DNA of 32,449 bases from Branchiostoma floridae (Eukaryota > Chordata > Leptocardii > Amphioxiformes > Branchiostomatidae): the NCBI RefSeq assembly GCF_000003815.2, contig NC_049995.1, forward strand, positions 4,366,572-4,399,020, written 5' to 3'. This document shows, piece after piece, positions 30,513-32,449 of this stretch (positions within the stretch are counted from its first letter, which is position 1; each line of letters starts with the position of its first letter). Position numbers and translations under genes: made by a program. The notes beneath the pieces were generated by a model that searched no databases, was not told where the DNA came from, and was given only the letters and a program-made list of their open reading frames with translations.

Positions 30513-30736
30513 ACTGTAGATTCATCCATTTTTGCTGGGACTTAATTTCAGAGTAGGAGAGAAATCCTAAAAAAAGGCATCCTGAAGTTGAAACAATGCT
30601 GTAATAAAGTAGTGATGCAATATGAAGATACATAATTTCATGGTCTCATAATTTCGGTAGAGAAGTTGCGGTAAAATCTGTGTTCAGTTCAGTTCTGTGA
30701 AAATAAAGCAATAGCGAATATTCCAAGATTTACAGT
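30513..30736. mobile_element. MITE with ACTGTA ends
   Basis: It begins ACTGTAGATTCATCC and ends CAAGATTTACAGT, with TTTTTGCTGGGACTTAATTT near the left end and AAAATAAAGCAATAGCGAA near the right end. The ends and subterminal parts are complementary in pattern. 224 bp, no coding capacity. Related to 7021-7222. Confidence 0.6.
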
Positions 30737-32449
30737 ATCTACTTATTTCAAAGGCTGAAGAATATGCCTTACCAAAAAGAATATAACAAAAACTGAAAAA
30801 GCTGTTAAAAACTGGTCATAGAATGTGTTTCCAATCTAATATTCTATAGGAAATACATATTCTATTTAAATCTGTGTATTTTAAAGATCAGACTAATATA
30901 TTCAGTATTTGTTTAATTTTGGGTTCACCTCATTCAGGTCATCTAAGCTGCTAATAATACTCCGGCATTCCTGCCTGGCCACACATGGGTCACTGGGAAG
31001 TATGCATACTTTAAACAGCACATCAATTCCTCTATACATGCCCTGCCATTGTTGGTGCGCCACCCTGGAATGACTTGAACAAACTCTTCAACCTGTAGCC
31101 TTCAACCACTTGAAGGCAAATAGCAACCATACAAATCTAGTGTTGAATGACAAAAATGTAGTTCATGGACCTATTCATTACATGGATTCTTGTATGCACA
31201 ACTTTAAAATTTTCTTGTCAAAATCTTCAGCTCTTAGTGCGATTGACACAACTATATATCGAATTGAAACATTCTTTCCTGATTCCTCTTTCCAACGTAC
31301 ATTATTAGTTTTACACAAAATGCTAGCCTGATTGAATCTCGCTTATAGCAGCCAGCACAGTGACATTTAATTACAATTTTGCAGTAGGCATTCAAAGTTC
31401 AAACTACGATATCAGTAATGCAACTTGTAAAACAGAGTGCACGTCCACAGACATATAAAAAACAGTGCAAATATTTCACAATTTCTAGTACACTGCAAGA
31501 CTGTTCAGATCTCTTGGCTTCTTCCCTTTTAATACCTCCCACTTTGAAAAGTAGTCAAGTATATGAAAGGATCCAGAGTTGGCAGTGCATCCAATTAGCT
31601 AAAGCTAACAGTGAAACTAGATAAGCTATAGGGCAAGTCTTCCACCTCCCAAGTGGAACTGCAAGACAACAAAACGAAGTGGGGTGACACATGGGCAAGT
31701 GGATGCCTTGGAGTGTCAAGTATTAAAGCAAAGGTCTAGCTAAACTTGAACTTCTAGAATAAACAACATGTATGCAAGTTAGACATTTAGCTATACTGTA
31801 TATCCTTTCCTCAAACATGCACCAATATTGTATATACCACTATATATTACCAGTGTTAAGTTCTAAATGTGAAGTTCTGTACTCCTTCCCTCCATCAAAA
31901 AATACTGGCTGTCAGCATGCTGGATTGTATTGTAGAATTCCCAAGGTATCTCATTTGTAGAGAAACTACAAACAATTGTTCCTACAGGGCAGAAGGGGTC
32001 AGCACTAGGGGGTTGTCATGTGGCCAATCATTTAACTTGTGCTACACTCCACCACATGCTACATGATTCTAGCAGAACACACAGTACATGTAATTGCATT
32101 ACCAAAAGCAAGAAGGTTCTGGAAAGTTCCACAGCTTTTTGCAGGTCAAGCCATTAATTTGATTAAAATAGCAATTCAAAATAAAGCGAAACTACTGGAA
32201 ATTCATTTATTCTAAAGGTACTTACTTTAGAGGAAGCAGGATGTTATTTTTTGGGGGGATTAAAAGAATTCCACATTAGAATGTCACTTTGAATGAAAAC
32301 CAAAGAAATACAAAAAAAACAAATGTTTCGATATCTGCAGTACTAATACAGAAAAAAATCCTAATGAACAATGTGAGAAAATCCAATGGTTCAATTTGTT
32401 GTAACATTTTTCACAGAAGTGGTTGGGAACAACACATTTGTACATGCAC
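30737..32449. other. Non-coding, nothing recognised
   Basis: AT-rich DNA. Several 60-70-codon plus frames lack domains and splice context. No repeat pairs were noticed, and no candidate first exon of the syntrophin gene. Confidence 0.35.

Noticed and set aside
32001-32015. CTCF-like GCACTAGGGGG
   Set aside because: One imperfect match with no context; expected by chance in 32 kb.
1-32449. CRISPR arrays, rRNA, prophage or bacterial operons
   Set aside because: No short regular repeat-spacer pattern, no rRNA motifs and no dense gene layout; the window is eukaryotic intronic DNA.

Overview
The window looks like animal nuclear DNA, most likely a lancelet (Branchiostoma) or a close marine invertebrate. 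It is AT-rich and has almost no long open reading frames. TACATGTA-type words are common, and local tandem duplications of 60-290 bp recur throughout. Many short terminal-inverted-repeat elements of the type 'ACTGTAAATGCA...GTTTGCGG' are present, which I associate with amphioxus genomes. The organism call is recognition from memory, not a search result. No bacterial operons, rRNA, clear tRNA genes or CRISPR arrays were seen.

The only coding sequence I can defend is a piece of one minus-strand gene. It consists of three small GT-AG exons at 11754-11891, 9746-9775 and 9442-9498, all phase 0, which join into one 75-codon frame. The first exon reads as the N-terminal half of the split PH1 domain of a syntrophin. 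The second is a 30-nt linker microexon. The third is the start of a PDZ domain, with a GLGLSI carboxylate-binding loop. The best family match I know is gamma-syntrophin. No other exon of the gene was found, so the window would lie inside very long introns: more than 20 kb upstream (11892-32449) and more than 9.4 kb downstream (1-9441).

Layout by region. 1-9441 is the downstream intron. It holds a four-copy ~188-bp array (1094-2110), a 271/284-bp tandem (5321-5965), a long foldback element (6396-6666), an old MITE (7021-7222), an 83/96-bp tandem (8150-8426) and GC-rich islands (3955-4250, 6725-6905, 8425-8545). 9442-11891 holds the three exons, a GC-rich intronic island, a decayed in-frame copy of the first exon next to a tRNA-like SINE, and a duplicated 3' splice site. 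11892-32449 is the upstream intron. It contains more tandem duplications, several MITEs (16.35, 20.85, 22.11, 23.49, 24.60 and 30.51 kb), a SINE-like repeat near 19.4 kb, and CpG-rich islands at 13.96, 17.7/18.1, 19.1, 19.75, 20.46, 21.3, 23.06 and 28.4 kb that are candidates for conserved regulatory DNA.

No new multi-gene system is evident. The most interesting structures are the duplicated and decayed syntrophin exon with its SINE, the duplicated splice acceptor, the foldback element bounded by long direct repeats, and a GC-rich island interrupted by a transposon.
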